Shown one piece after another: positions 1-9,879 of a stretch of DNA of 64,000 nt. Source of the stretch: a bacterium (GTDB lineage: Bacteria > Chloroflexota > Dormibacteria > Aeolococcales > Bog-877). The first letter of the stretch is position 1. Each line of letters starts with the position of its first letter. A program made the translations under genes and the position numbers. Below the pieces are notes generated by a model. That model was not told the DNA's origin and ran no database searches. It worked only from the letters and a program-made list of their open reading frames with translations. The stretch is from positions 27,656-91,655 of the forward strand of contig JAJYWQ010000058.1 of the NCBI GenBank assembly GCA_021791415.1, read 5' to 3'.

Positions 1-5
1 AGGCC

Positions 6-686
6 GTGGTGGCGTGGTTTCCCGAGGCGACCACTTGCGCCGCCGGCAACGAGGTCTCCTTCGCCACCGGCACGTCCGAGGAGCACGAGGCGCTGGGCCT
101 GACAGCGGCGGGCCACTGGCTCGTGCGCCGGTGGAGGGACCGTGGGGCTGGGGAAGCGGTCCGCCCCCTGGCTCCCGAGGAGGCCCGGGAGTGGTTGCTC
201 CGGTGCGAACACTTCGAGGCGGTGGAGGAGCACTTCCCGGCCGCCGCCGGGGAGGGGCACCTCCTGCGCCTCGCCCGCCTCTATGAACCGCGCACCCCGG
301 AGGACGGGCACCGGGTGCTGGTGGACCGGCTCTGGCCGAGGGGCATCTCCCGAGCAGATGAGCGCATCGACTCCTGGCTGCCGGGGGTGGCCCCGAGCGC
401 GGCGCTTCGCTCCTGGTATGGCCACCGGCCGGATGCGTTCCCCGAGTTTTCCCGTCGGTACCGGCACGAGCTCAGCTCAGCTGAGTGGGGCGGGCCGCTG
501 GCCGAGATAGCCGAACTGCGCCTCGCCGGCACTGTGACCCTGGTCACGGCCACCCGTGACCTGGAGCACTCTGGAGCCCGGGTGTTGTACTCGTGGTTGG
601 GGGGCGAGAATCGCTACCCTGGTGCGCGCCGCGCGTCCGCCCCGCCCTCCAGGAGGCACCCAGGTGAGCTTCTTCAAGAACCTTGA
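6..686 (+). CDS. DUF488 (YeaO-like) family protein with an extra N-terminal domain; 5' end may lie before the window
   Basis: C-terminal half has the DUF488 signature 'LYEPRTPEDGHRVLVDRLWPRGISRADERIDSWLPGVAPSAALRSWYGH'; reading frame is open to the window start. Confidence 0.75.
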   Translation: MVAWFPEATTCAAGNEVSFATGTSEEHEALGLTAAGHWLVRRWRDRGAGEAVRPLAPEEAREWLLRCEHFEAVEEHFPAAAGEGHLLRLARLYEPRTPEDGHRVLVDRLWPRGISRADERIDSWLPGVAPSAALRSWYGHRPDAFPEFSRRYRHELSSAEWGGPLAEIAELRLAGTVTLVTATRDLEHSGARVLYSWLGGENRYPGARRASAPPSRRHPGELLQEP

Positions 687-963
687 GTCGATGGCCCAGG
701 GGATGGGCAGCACCCAGCCCGAGGCCGAGCTACCGCCGCACAGCTGTGCCGGTTGCCAGACCCAGATGGAGTACCGGGGGCCCCACACCATCCGAACCGG
801 GGGCCTGCAGCGCGGCTTCGGCGTGGGCGCCGACCTGCTTCTGGGAAGTGGCCTCGACAATCTCCTGAATCAGGCCACCGAGCGCAATGTCCTGGTGCAC
901 GTCATGGTCTGCCCCAACTGCGGGGAAGTGGCCCTGATCAACGATCCGCAGCGGGGATTCTGA
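664..963 (+). CDS. small zinc-ribbon protein
   Basis: GTG start; paired CxxC motifs 'CAGCQTQ' and 'CPNCGE'. Confidence 0.6.
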   Translation: MSFFKNLESMAQGMGSTQPEAELPPHSCAGCQTQMEYRGPHTIRTGGLQRGFGVGADLLLGSGLDNLLNQATERNVLVHVMVCPNCGEVALINDPQRGF

Positions 964-972
964 GGCCGGCGC

Positions 973-1431
973 TCAGCGCCAGCCGTCCACCGAGATGCGA
1001 CCGGGCCCGGTGAGCGCGAGGGCCAGTGCCGCGACTCCCAGCAGGAGGGGGAACTCATATCCGCCCTGGCCGTAGAGACCCTGCTTCCAGTGCGCCCTCC
1101 GGACGGCGACAGCCATGTTGCCGGCGGCGACGAGGCCCGCCACCGGGGTTCCGGCGCCCGCCATGAGGCCCAGACCACCGCCCAGCTCCGCCAGGCCGCT
1201 GGCCCGGGCCGCCATCTCCGGCATCGGGACCCCCATGTTGGCTAGGCTCTTCCCAAAGTTCACCGGGCCGCTCCTCTCCCAGGCGGCCTGGTAGTTGGGG
1301 CCCAGAAGGCGAGTGAGCCAGGCGGGAGCGGTCCGCCCCTCTCCGCCCATCAGCTTGGGTAGGCCGTGGGCGGCCAGTATCGAGCCGGCGCCGAGGCGCA
1401 GGGCCAGGAGCCCGAGGTCCGATCGCTTCAC
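973..1431 (-). CDS. DoxX family membrane protein
   Basis: 'LALRLGAGSILAAHGLPKL...GLAELGGGLGLMAGAGTPVAGLVAAGNMAVA' DoxX-like; SD GGAGGAGG upstream of GTG start. Confidence 0.75.
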   Translation of the reverse strand: MKRSDLGLLALRLGAGSILAAHGLPKLMGGEGRTAPAWLTRLLGPNYQAAWERSGPVNFGKSLANMGVPMPEMAARASGLAELGGGLGLMAGAGTPVAGLVAAGNMAVAVRRAHWKQGLYGQGGYEFPLLLGVAALALALTGPGRISVDGWR

Positions 1432-1476
1432 AGCTGTCCTCCTCCAACCGATGGTTGCTAGTACAACTATAGCTGG

Positions 1477-3084
1477 TCAGGGTCCGGGCGCGACCGGCGG
1501 AAGAGGCAGGGCCAGCGGGGCGGAGCGGGGTGGGTTGCGCTTCAGGACCAAAACCGGGCTCTCCAGGAGGGGGTGGAAGTTGCGTTCCACGTAGCTCTCT
1601 AGCTGCCGGTTCCAGGGGATGCGGTCGCCGCTCAGCGGGGTCAGGAGCAGGTAGGTGGCGCGGGAGAAGTAGCCAAGCCAGGCGGGGGCGGCGGCCTGGG
1701 CCTGGGGGTTGGAGGGCACCTGGCTTCCGGAGATGGATATGGTCGTCCCCAGAGCGTCCACCACGACCGGGCACCCGGCCCGCCGAGAAAGGAACCTGTC
1801 GGCGTTGAGGGTGTACTCCGACTCGTCTGTTACGACGCACGCTCCGCTGGGAATGGTGCTGGCGAGGAGAGCCGAGGGGTCCTGGGCGCGCTGCAGAAGC
1901 GCCGGGATGGCCGCGGCATGGAGGAGGCCGGCGACGAATACCAGCGCCACCAGGGTGGCGATGAGCTGGGGCCTGGCCGACTCCAGCCGGGCGACCGCCA
2001 AGCCCAGCAGCAGAGCCAGGAAGGGAGCCAGGAAGGCAGCGTAGTGGTAGAAGAACTCGGCGGGCCAGCAGAGGGCGACACCCACCAGGAGGACGCTGAG
2101 GAGCGCGAAGGCCTCCAGCTGGGAGGGCAGCCGACGATGTCCTTCCCCAGGGAGGGCGGCGAAGGCGGCGGCGAACACCGCCAGCAGGATGCCCGCCGCG
2201 CCGGCCGCCAGCACCTCGTAGCGGTGCCCTGGGGGCACACCCAGGCCGGGCCACACCGTGGTCATGAACTCGAGGCGCACGAGGATGGGCTGGCCGGCCT
2301 GGCCGGTCCGGCCCAGCTGATCCAGGAAGACCTGGTGGATGAACGGGGCGGGCGATAGGAGCAGGAAGGGTAGGCAGGGAAGAAGGAAGCCGATCCCGGC
2401 AGCCACCACAAGGACGATGGTCTGGGCCACCCTCCCCCTGACCAGCATGACGATGGCCAAGGCCGCCAGGGGTATGACCGCCCACGTCTTCATGGTCCCC
2501 CCTACGCCGAAGGCCAGCCCCGCCCAGACGGTGAGGTCGGTGCGCGCGGTGAGGCGGTCCCCGGAGAAGAGCGCCAGCAGGCCCAGAAGGCAGAACAGGT
2601 TGAGGAAGGGCTCCAGAAGCAGTGCGCTGGAGGCCAGGATGGCATCGGGGAAGAGCGCCAGCACCAGGCAGGCGGTGGCCACCGTCAGGGGAGATCGGTG
2701 GCGCAGCAGCCGCCCCAGCAGGAGCACGTTGGCGAAGGAGACCAGCGGCACAAGGCCCCGGGCGACCTCCAGGGCCGCGTGGGTTCCGAAGGGGAAGGAG
2801 AGAAGCGCCACCGGGGTCAGCGCCAGGGGCACCCCGGGAGGCTGGATGAGAACGAAGTCCCGGTAGGGGACCAGCCCATGCACCAGCTGCACCGCGGTCC
2901 CGAAGTAGACGGCGTCGTCGTACTCCCAGGACCCGGTGAGGTGGCCCGTGGCCACCAGGGTTGCCCAGCGCAGGGCGAGGCCCAGGATGGCTGCCCCCCA
3001 GGCCAGGTTGCGCTGCGGGTGGCGGCCCAGCCAGGTCGCCTCCCAACGCTGGGCGAGAGCGGCAGCCCGAGGGGCGGTGGCCAT
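1477..3084 (-). CDS. polytopic membrane glycosyltransferase (GT39/ArnT-like)
   Basis: 'SWEYDDAVYFGTAVQLVHGLVPYRDFVLIQPPG' motif typical of ArnT/PMT-like transferases followed by multiple hydrophobic segments; start chosen at ATG 3084 inside the longer ORF. Confidence 0.65.
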   Translation of the reverse strand: MATAPRAAALAQRWEATWLGRHPQRNLAWGAAILGLALRWATLVATGHLTGSWEYDDAVYFGTAVQLVHGLVPYRDFVLIQPPGVPLALTPVALLSFPFGTHAALEVARGLVPLVSFANVLLLGRLLRHRSPLTVATACLVLALFPDAILASSALLLEPFLNLFCLLGLLALFSGDRLTARTDLTVWAGLAFGVGGTMKTWAVIPLAALAIVMLVRGRVAQTIVLVVAAGIGFLLPCLPFLLLSPAPFIHQVFLDQLGRTGQAGQPILVRLEFMTTVWPGLGVPPGHRYEVLAAGAAGILLAVFAAAFAALPGEGHRRLPSQLEAFALLSVLLVGVALCWPAEFFYHYAAFLAPFLALLLGLAVARLESARPQLIATLVALVFVAGLLHAAAIPALLQRAQDPSALLASTIPSGACVVTDESEYTLNADRFLSRRAGCPVVVDALGTTISISGSQVPSNPQAQAAAPAWLGYFSRATYLLLTPLSGDRIPWNRQLESYVERNFHPLLESPVLVLKRNPPRSAPLALPLPPVAPGP

Positions 3085-3189
3085 CAGCCGCCCAGGATAT
3101 CGACCGGGCCGGTGGGGCCCGCCCCCGGACCCGTGGCGCCTGGGCCCCCCCGCTTGTGCGAGCGGGTCGTGGCGGCTACAACTGGCCAG

Positions 3190-4209
3190 ATGAGCGTGGC
3201 CCACGGCAGCTGGTCCCAGCACCCGCTCCGGCGCTTCGTTCGCCCCGCCCTGCTGCTGGCCGCGGTGCTGGTGGGCGGCACTCTCGGGTACATGCTGATC
3301 GAGGGATGGGACCTCGTCGACAGCGCCTTCATGACCGTGATCACGGTTTCGACCGTGGGCTACCAGGAGGTCCATCCCCTCTCCCCGGCGGGCCGGCTGT
3401 TCAGCATCTGCCTGATCGTGGTCGGGGTGGGGACTATGCTCTACTCGCTCGGGCTCTTCGCTGAACTGGTGAGTGGCGGCCAGCTGAGCCTGTGGAGGGT
3501 GGCACGCCAGTTGGAGCGGGACGTCTCGGCACTTCGAGGCCACTTCATTCTCTGCGGCTATGGGCGCATCGGCACCCAGGTGGTGGCGGAGCTGGAGAGG
3601 GCCGGAGTGCCCTACCTGGCCATCGACAACAATCCCGAGGCGGTGGGCCGCCTGTCGCGCGAGGGCCGGCTCTTCCTGGAGGGTGACGCCGCCTCGGAGG
3701 AGGTCTTGCGGCGGGCCGGTGTGGAGCGCGCCCGCGGGCTGGTCTGTGCCGTGGACGCCGACGAGCGGGCGGTGTACATCACCCTGGCCGCCCGCTCGCT
3801 CAATCCCGAGCTGTTCATCATCTCCCGAGCGGGCCAGCCGGAGTCCCTGCGCCGGCTCCAGCTGGCGGGTGCGGACCGGGTTCTCTCGCCGTATCAGATG
3901 GCCGGGCACCGGATGGCCGAGATGGCCCTTCGACCGGGGGTGGTGGAGGTGATCGACACCCTGCGATCCGGCTCCGCTGCGCTCGGCGTGGAGGAGATCG
4001 TAGTTCCCGAGGACTGGGGTAAAGCGGGAGCCACGGTGAGGGAGGCGGGCCTCGCTGATCGGGGCACCGCCCGGATCCTGGCCCTCCGCCGTCCGAGCGG
4101 CGAGCTCTTCGTGGGGCCCGGTGACGACCAGGTGGTTCTCGGGGGTGATCTGCTGGTGGTGCTGGGCTCGGCCGTCGAGGTGGACAGGACTGCGCTGGCG
4201 CTGAGCTGA
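3190..4209 (+). CDS. two-TM potassium channel with RCK/TrkA-N domain
   Basis: Selectivity filter 'TVITVSTVGYQEVHPLS'; Rossmann 'HFILCGYGRIGTQVVAELE' and TrkA-C-like tail. Confidence 0.88.
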   Translation: MSVAHGSWSQHPLRRFVRPALLLAAVLVGGTLGYMLIEGWDLVDSAFMTVITVSTVGYQEVHPLSPAGRLFSICLIVVGVGTMLYSLGLFAELVSGGQLSLWRVARQLERDVSALRGHFILCGYGRIGTQVVAELERAGVPYLAIDNNPEAVGRLSREGRLFLEGDAASEEVLRRAGVERARGLVCAVDADERAVYITLAARSLNPELFIISRAGQPESLRRLQLAGADRVLSPYQMAGHRMAEMALRPGVVEVIDTLRSGSAALGVEEIVVPEDWGKAGATVREAGLADRGTARILALRRPSGELFVGPGDDQVVLGGDLLVVLGSAVEVDRTALALS

Positions 4210-4250
4210 TCCCCCGCCCCGGCCCGTCCGGCCGTCCCGGTTATGGTGGA

Positions 4251-6098
4251 GTGGTGGAGAGGCGCTCTGACCTGCGCAACGTGGCCCTGGTGGCCCATGT
4301 AGACCATGGGAAAACCACCCTGGTGGACGCCATGCTGCGCCAGACCGGGGCCTTCCGGGCTAACCTGGTGGTGGCCGACCGGGTGATGGACTCCGGGGAC
4401 CTGGAGCGGGAGAAGGGCATCACCATCCTGGCCAAGCACACAGTGGTGCGCTACCGGGGCACCCGGATCACCATAGTGGACACCCCCGGGCACGCCGACT
4501 TCGGCGGTGAGGTGGAGCGGGCCCTGGCCATGGTGGACGGGGTGCTGCTCCTGGTGGACGCCTCGGAGGGGCCCCTTCCCCAGACCCGCTTCGTGCTGCG
4601 CAAGGCCCTGGAGGCCAGGCTGGCGGTTCTGGTGGTGGTGAACAAGGTGGATCGACCGGACTCCAGGGTGGCTGAGGTGGTGCGGGAGGTCGAGGACCTC
4701 TTCCTGGACCTGGACGCCGATGAGGGGCAGCTGGACTTCCCCATCCTCTACGCCAGCGCCAAGGAGGGCTGGGCGTCTTCCACTCCGGCCACCACCGGCA
4801 CCTCTCTCGAGCCCTTATTCGAGGCCATCCTGAGCCGGGTGCCGGCGCCTGAGCACGAGCCCGGGGGGGCGCTTCAGGCGCTGGTGACCAACCTCGACGC
4901 ATCCCCCTACCTGGGCCGGCTGGCGGTGTGCCGCGTCCACCGGGGCGAGATCGTCCGGGGGGCGACTGTCGCGCTGTGCCGTGCCGGCGGGGAGGTGGAG
5001 CCAGGCCGCGTCGTGGAGCTCTACGGGACCGAGGGGCTGGAGCGGGTCGCGGTGGAGTCGGCGGGGCCTGGGGAGATCGTTCTCGTCGCCGGCTTCCCTG
5101 ACGTCTCCATCGGCGACACCCTCGCCGACGCCCAGTCTCCCGAGGCGCTGGAGCCGATCTTGGTGGACGAGCCGAGCCTGGCCATGACGGTGGGGATCAA
5201 CACCTCACCCCTGGCCGGGCGAGAGGGCACCAAGCTCACCGCCCGCCTTCTGAAGAGCCGCCTGGACGCCGAGCTGGTGGGGAACGTGTCGCTGCGCATT
5301 GCACCCACAGAGCGGCCCGACACCTGGGAGGTCCAGGGGCGGGGGGAGCTGCAGCTCGCGGTGCTGGTGGAGACCATGCGGCGTGAGGGGTTCGAGCTCA
5401 CCGTGGGCAAGCCCCAGGTGGTGACCCGGGTGGTGGAGGGGGTGGTCCACGAGCCCATGGAGCGCCTCACCGTGGACGCCCCCGAGGAGTATCTCGGGGT
5501 CATCACCCAGCTCCTGGCCCTGCGCCAGGGACGTCTGCAAGAGATCGTCAATCACGGGACCGGGTGGGTGCGGCTCGAGTACCGCGCTCCGGCCCGCGGG
5601 CTGGTGGGCTTCCGCACCGAGTTCTTGGTGGAGACCAGAGGGACCGGGGTGCTCCACAGTGTCTTCGACGGGCTCGAACCGTGGCATGGGGAGCTCAAGA
5701 CGCGGCGCAACGGCTCGTTGGTGGCGGACCGCCGGGGCTTCTCCACGACGGAGGCGCTGATGTCACTGCAGGAGCGAGGAACCCTGCACATCGGTCCGGG
5801 GGTGGAGGTCTATGAGGGGATGGTGGTGGGGGAGAACGCTCGACCAGAAGACATGGACGTCAACCCCACCAGGGAGCGGAAGCTGACCAACATGCGTTCC
5901 TCCACCGCCGAGGAGCTGGAGCGCCTGAGCCCGGCCCTCAACCTCTCTTTGGAGCAGGCGCTGGAGTTCATCGCCGAAGACGAATGCGCCGAAGTGACCC
6001 CCCGGTCCGTGAGATTGCGCAAGGTGGTCCTGGAGCAGAGCATGAGGGCTCGCGAGCGCCGCCGAGCCCGCCCTACGATCAGGGCCGGGGCGGTCTAG
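4251..6098 (+). CDS. typA: translational GTPase TypA/BipA
   Basis: '[26 protein letters not shown]', '[16 protein letters not shown]', BipA C-terminal region; start may be GTG 4254. Confidence 0.95.
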   Translation: MVERRSDLRNVALVAHVDHGKTTLVDAMLRQTGAFRANLVVADRVMDSGDLEREKGITILAKHTVVRYRGTRITIVDTPGHADFGGEVERALAMVDGVLLLVDASEGPLPQTRFVLRKALEARLAVLVVVNKVDRPDSRVAEVVREVEDLFLDLDADEGQLDFPILYASAKEGWASSTPATTGTSLEPLFEAILSRVPAPEHEPGGALQALVTNLDASPYLGRLAVCRVHRGEIVRGATVALCRAGGEVEPGRVVELYGTEGLERVAVESAGPGEIVLVAGFPDVSIGDTLADAQSPEALEPILVDEPSLAMTVGINTSPLAGREGTKLTARLLKSRLDAELVGNVSLRIAPTERPDTWEVQGRGELQLAVLVETMRREGFELTVGKPQVVTRVVEGVVHEPMERLTVDAPEEYLGVITQLLALRQGRLQEIVNHGTGWVRLEYRAPARGLVGFRTEFLVETRGTGVLHSVFDGLEPWHGELKTRRNGSLVADRRGFSTTEALMSLQERGTLHIGPGVEVYEGMVVGENARPEDMDVNPTRERKLTNMRSSTAEELERLSPALNLSLEQALEFIAEDECAEVTPRSVRLRKVVLEQSMRARERRRARPTIRAGAV

Positions 6099-6982
6099 CG
6101 GGGCTGGGGAGGTCCCGGGGGAACTCCGCGATCCAGGGCCTGCTCCAGCTGCCGGGTACGGTGGTAGGCGGCCCAGACGGCATCTGCCAGCACGGTTCGG
6201 AAGCGCCCCCTCTCCAGGGCTGCGAGCGCCTCGGCGGAGGTGCCGCCAGGAGAGGTCACCATGTCCCGCAGCTCACTGGGGTGGCGCTGACTCTGGGCGG
6301 CGAACTCTGCCGAACCCTCCACCGTGCTAAGGACCAACCTCCTGGCCAGGTGGCGGGGGAATCCCAGATGGACTGCGGCGTCCACCAGCGACTCGATGAA
6401 CAGCAGGGTGTAGGTGGGCCCGGTTCCGGAGACGGCGGTGGCCATCGCCACCTGTTCCTCGTCCTCCACTTCCAGCTCCTCGCCGAGGGCGCTGAGCAAC
6501 TGGCGGGTGCGCAGCCGTCCCACCTCGTCCACGTCGGGGGTGGGATACCACACTGTCATGCCTTTGCCGATCTGCGCCGGGGTGTTGGGCATGGCCCGTA
6601 CCACGGCTGGGTGCCCCAGCCCCTCGCCCAGCGTCCGGGTGGAGGCGCCGGCGACGATGCTCAGGACAAGGGTGCCGGGCGTGATCGCACCGTTGAGTTC
6701 GGGCATGACTCGGCGGAGCACCTGAGGCTTGACCGAGATCACCAACAGGTCAGCGGCGGCCGCGGCCTGGCGGTTGTCCGAGCTTACCCTAACGCCGAGG
6801 CGGTGCTCCAGGTCTTCCCGACGGGCTCGGCGCGGGTGGGTGCAGGTGACCTCCTCGGGGCGCACCAGCCCCCTCGCCATAAGGCCTCCCACTATGGCCT
6901 CGGCCATGGCCCCAGCCCCCACCACCACGAGCCGGGCTCCGGACAGGTGACTTTGGGGCGCGAGGTCCGCGGAGGGGGACAA
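6095..6982 (-). CDS. proC: pyrroline-5-carboxylate reductase
   Basis: 'VVGAGAMAEAIVGGL', 'ISVKPQVL', 'RAMPNTPAQIGKGMT', 'SGTGPTYTLLFIESLVDAAV'. Confidence 0.93.
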   Translation of the reverse strand: MSPSADLAPQSHLSGARLVVVGAGAMAEAIVGGLMARGLVRPEEVTCTHPRRARREDLEHRLGVRVSSDNRQAAAAADLLVISVKPQVLRRVMPELNGAITPGTLVLSIVAGASTRTLGEGLGHPAVVRAMPNTPAQIGKGMTVWYPTPDVDEVGRLRTRQLLSALGEELEVEDEEQVAMATAVSGTGPTYTLLFIESLVDAAVHLGFPRHLARRLVLSTVEGSAEFAAQSQRHPSELRDMVTSPGGTSAEALAALERGRFRTVLADAVWAAYHRTRQLEQALDRGVPPGPPQPR

Positions 6983-7107
6983 GCTGTTACATCCTCTGAG
7001 GCTGGGCGGCTGTGCTCAGCATATCCGCGGCGGTACGATCTCGGCCACCGAATCAATTTGGGAGCAAGGTGGATGGCGGACTTGCACTACCGCGGGAGGC
7101 CTTTGGT

Positions 7108-8079
7108 TTGAAGGCAGCGTTGTACCGGACCACCGGCGATGCGGCTGAGGTCATCCGGCTGGAGGACGTTGAGCGGCCCGAGCCGGGAGCGGGGGAGGTG
7201 CGGGTGCGCCTCCACGTCTCCGGGGTGAATCCCACCGATTGGAAGGCGCGCACCGGGGCCACACCCCGCCCAATCCAGGGGTTTCAGATCCCTCACCACG
7301 ATGGCGCCGGCGAGATTGATGCCGTGGGTGAGGGGGTTCCGGAGGAGCGTCTGGGGGAGCGGGTCTGGGTCTGGCTGGCGGCGGCGGGCCGGCCCTGGGG
7401 TACCGCGGCGCAGTGGACCGTCGTCCCGGCCGCCCAAGCCACCCCGCTCCCCGCCGGGGCGTCGTATGAGCTGGGGGCCTGCCTCGGCGTGCCCGCCCTC
7501 ACCGCTCATCGGTGCCTCTTCGCCGACGGTCCGCTGTCGGGCAGGGATGTGTTGGTCACCGGGGGCGCCGGGGCGGTGGGGCACTTCGCCATCGAACTCG
7601 CGCGCTGGGGTGGCGCCCGAGTGGCCGCCACGGTCAGCGGGGAGGCCAAGGCCGAGCTGGCACGGCGGGCGGGGGCGGACCTGGTGGTGAACTACCGGGA
7701 GCCCGGGGCGCAGGCCGAACTGCGGCGATTCTCCTCCCGGTTCGCCAGGATCGTGGAGGTCAACCTGGCGGCCAACCTCCAGATGGACCTGGGCCTCGCC
7801 GGCCCCGACACGGTGGTGGTGGCGTACGCGGCGGACCTCGAAGACCCGGTCCTGCCGGTCCGCGCCTGCATGAGTGTCAACCTCGTGATGCGCTTCGTGC
7901 TGCTGTACGGGGTTGCCAGACCGGCCTTGGAGGAGGCGGCGGCCGTCGTCCACAGGGCGCTGGCCGACAATGCCGTGACCGAGTTGCCCATAGTCCGCTT
8001 CCCCCTGGACCGCTGTGCCGAGGCCCAGGAGGCGGTCCGGTCGGGGGTGACCGGCAAAGTGGTTCTGGAGATCCCATGA
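7108..8079 (+). CDS. zinc-type/quinone oxidoreductase (NADPH:quinone reductase family)
   Basis: 'VHVSGVNPTDWKARTGA', 'VLVTGGAGAVGHFAIELARWGGARVAATVSGEAKAELA'; TTG start inferred. Confidence 0.88.
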   Translation: MKAALYRTTGDAAEVIRLEDVERPEPGAGEVRVRLHVSGVNPTDWKARTGATPRPIQGFQIPHHDGAGEIDAVGEGVPEERLGERVWVWLAAAGRPWGTAAQWTVVPAAQATPLPAGASYELGACLGVPALTAHRCLFADGPLSGRDVLVTGGAGAVGHFAIELARWGGARVAATVSGEAKAELARRAGADLVVNYREPGAQAELRRFSSRFARIVEVNLAANLQMDLGLAGPDTVVVAYAADLEDPVLPVRACMSVNLVMRFVLLYGVARPALEEAAAVVHRALADNAVTELPIVRFPLDRCAEAQEAVRSGVTGKVVLEIP

Positions 8080-8106
8080 GGGGGGCTGGGTACGGCTCCT
8101 CAGGCC

Positions 8107-8967
8107 ATGAGCCTTCGACCGCCGAGGCGGAACGGCGTGGCTAGCGTGGAGGCTCAGGCCACCGCCGCTCGGCGCGCCATCCGAAACCGCGCCGTCCTGG
8201 GCGTGGAGCCCAGCTGGGGCTGGAACTTCAACGACCTCAGCCACGAATGGAGGCGGCTGTTCGCCGAGCTGTTCGGCACCTTCCTCCTGGTCCTGGTCGC
8301 TGCCGGGGCGCCCACCGTGGCGGCGCGCTACCCCGGAGTCCTCTCCCAGGCGGCCATCGTCACCGCCCCGGGACTCATGGTCATGGGCATCATTCTGTTC
8401 ATGGGGCTGGTGTCCGGAGCCCACCTCAACCCGGTGGTGAGCCTGGCCTTCGCCCTCCGCCGGGAGTTCCCTTGGCGGCGGATCCCGGCCTACATGGCGG
8501 CCCAGGTGGTGGGGTCGGTCCTGGCCTGCCTGGTTCTCTGGGCCCTTGTCGGCAGGTACGCCCACCTCGGCGCGACCCTCCCCGGCTCCGGTGTGGGGGA
8601 CCTGCAGGCGATGGCCATGGAGGCCTTCCTCACTATGGGTCTGGTGAGCACCATCCTGGGGACGGCCTCCGGTGCGCAGAATGTCGGCACCCTCTCGGCC
8701 ATCGCCGTGGGCGGCTACATCGCCCTCGCGGGGCTCTGGTCGAGCCCGATAAGCGGTGCCTCCATGAACCCGGTGCGATCCTTCGGGCCCGCCCTGGTGA
8801 GCGGCGACTTCGCCCACTTCTGGGTCTACCTGGTCGGCCCAGCGGCCGGGGCGCTCCTGGCAGTTGGGGCCGCCCAAATCCTTCGCGGCCCGGGCGGGGA
8901 CGTCACCGCCATGAGAGCGGCCCAGGGAGCTCTCGATCCCGTGGGGCCGCCGGAGAAGTCCGGGTGA
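8107..8967 (+). CDS. MIP family channel (aquaporin)
   Basis: Two NPA-type motifs 'SGAHLNPVVSLAFA' and 'SGASMNPVRSFGPAL'. Confidence 0.9.
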   Translation: MSLRPPRRNGVASVEAQATAARRAIRNRAVLGVEPSWGWNFNDLSHEWRRLFAELFGTFLLVLVAAGAPTVAARYPGVLSQAAIVTAPGLMVMGIILFMGLVSGAHLNPVVSLAFALRREFPWRRIPAYMAAQVVGSVLACLVLWALVGRYAHLGATLPGSGVGDLQAMAMEAFLTMGLVSTILGTASGAQNVGTLSAIAVGGYIALAGLWSSPISGASMNPVRSFGPALVSGDFAHFWVYLVGPAAGALLAVGAAQILRGPGGDVTAMRAAQGALDPVGPPEKSG

Positions 8968-9010
8968 GAGCTACCGGCCCGGCGAGGGGAGCCGCAGGGA
9001 GGTGCGAGCG

Positions 9011-9472
9011 GTGAGCAAGTCCAAGGAGAACTGGAAGGCGGAGCCCGACGAACACGACTATCCCGCCGCCGGCAATTACCTGTCTCTGCTCCTTCCCCCG
9101 GAGACGGTGACTGAGGCCGTGCGCCTGCTGCGCTCGGCGGAGCTGGTGCGGTACAAGGCCAAGGACCTTCTCCGCGCCAGCCGGCTGCCGCTACTTTCCG
9201 CCAAGGACCCGGACGTCTCCCGCGACCTTCGCGAGGTTCATGCCGGTCGCAAGCTCTCCCCCGTCCTCGTCCTGAGAGGCGACCTGGGCCGCGAGGTCCC
9301 CCTCACGGTGGCTGACGGCTACCACAGGATCTGTGCCAGCTACCATCTGAACGAGGATGCGGAGATACCGTGCCGCCTGGCCGGGCTTCCCCTCCCGCCG
9401 GAGATGCGCGAGGGAATGCGGCCCCGGGCGGGCCGCGGCGGGCCGGGCCCTTCGAAGCGTTCCCCGGAATAG
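9011..9472 (+). CDS. conserved protein with ParB/sulfiredoxin-like signature
   Basis: 'KDLLRASRLPLLSAKDPDV...RKLSPVLVLRGDL..PLTVADGYHRICASYHL'; GTG start. Confidence 0.6.
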   Translation: MSKSKENWKAEPDEHDYPAAGNYLSLLLPPETVTEAVRLLRSAELVRYKAKDLLRASRLPLLSAKDPDVSRDLREVHAGRKLSPVLVLRGDLGREVPLTVADGYHRICASYHLNEDAEIPCRLAGLPLPPEMREGMRPRAGRGGPGPSKRSPE

Positions 9473-9879
9473 GGGCCGGCACTTTCCAGCCGCGGAGGTG
9501 GGGAACTCGCCGTGGGATTCTTTCCGGGACGGCGGCCCGTGCCGAGCGCGCAGGTGCGGCCCGGGTCGGTTGCGGATGGCGATACCGGTCGGTGTCGGAC
9601 CGCTGAGCGAGGACAGTGGGCGCCGGTCCGCACCCAGACGGCCGGCGCGGGGCGGACCGTCGCCTGCGCGACCTCGGTCTGGCTGAGGGCCGGCGGGATG
9701 TTGGGCTGGCCTTTGGCGAGGTCCTTCGGATGGGGGAGGGCGGGAGTCGCCAGGGCTCGCTCTCGGGTGGGCCGCACGCCGGCGTGGCCCGGCTCCATTG
9801 GACGGCTTGCACCTCCGGGGCGGCTGCGCTATTCACCTAGGGAGAGCGGGCGGAGTGGCGAAGAACTGGAGGGCTGGAG

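Noticed and set aside
1055-3046. 663-aa minus-strand ORF overlapping DoxX and GT39 genes
   Set aside because: Pro/Gly/Arg-rich out-of-frame translation of two well-supported genes on the same strand.
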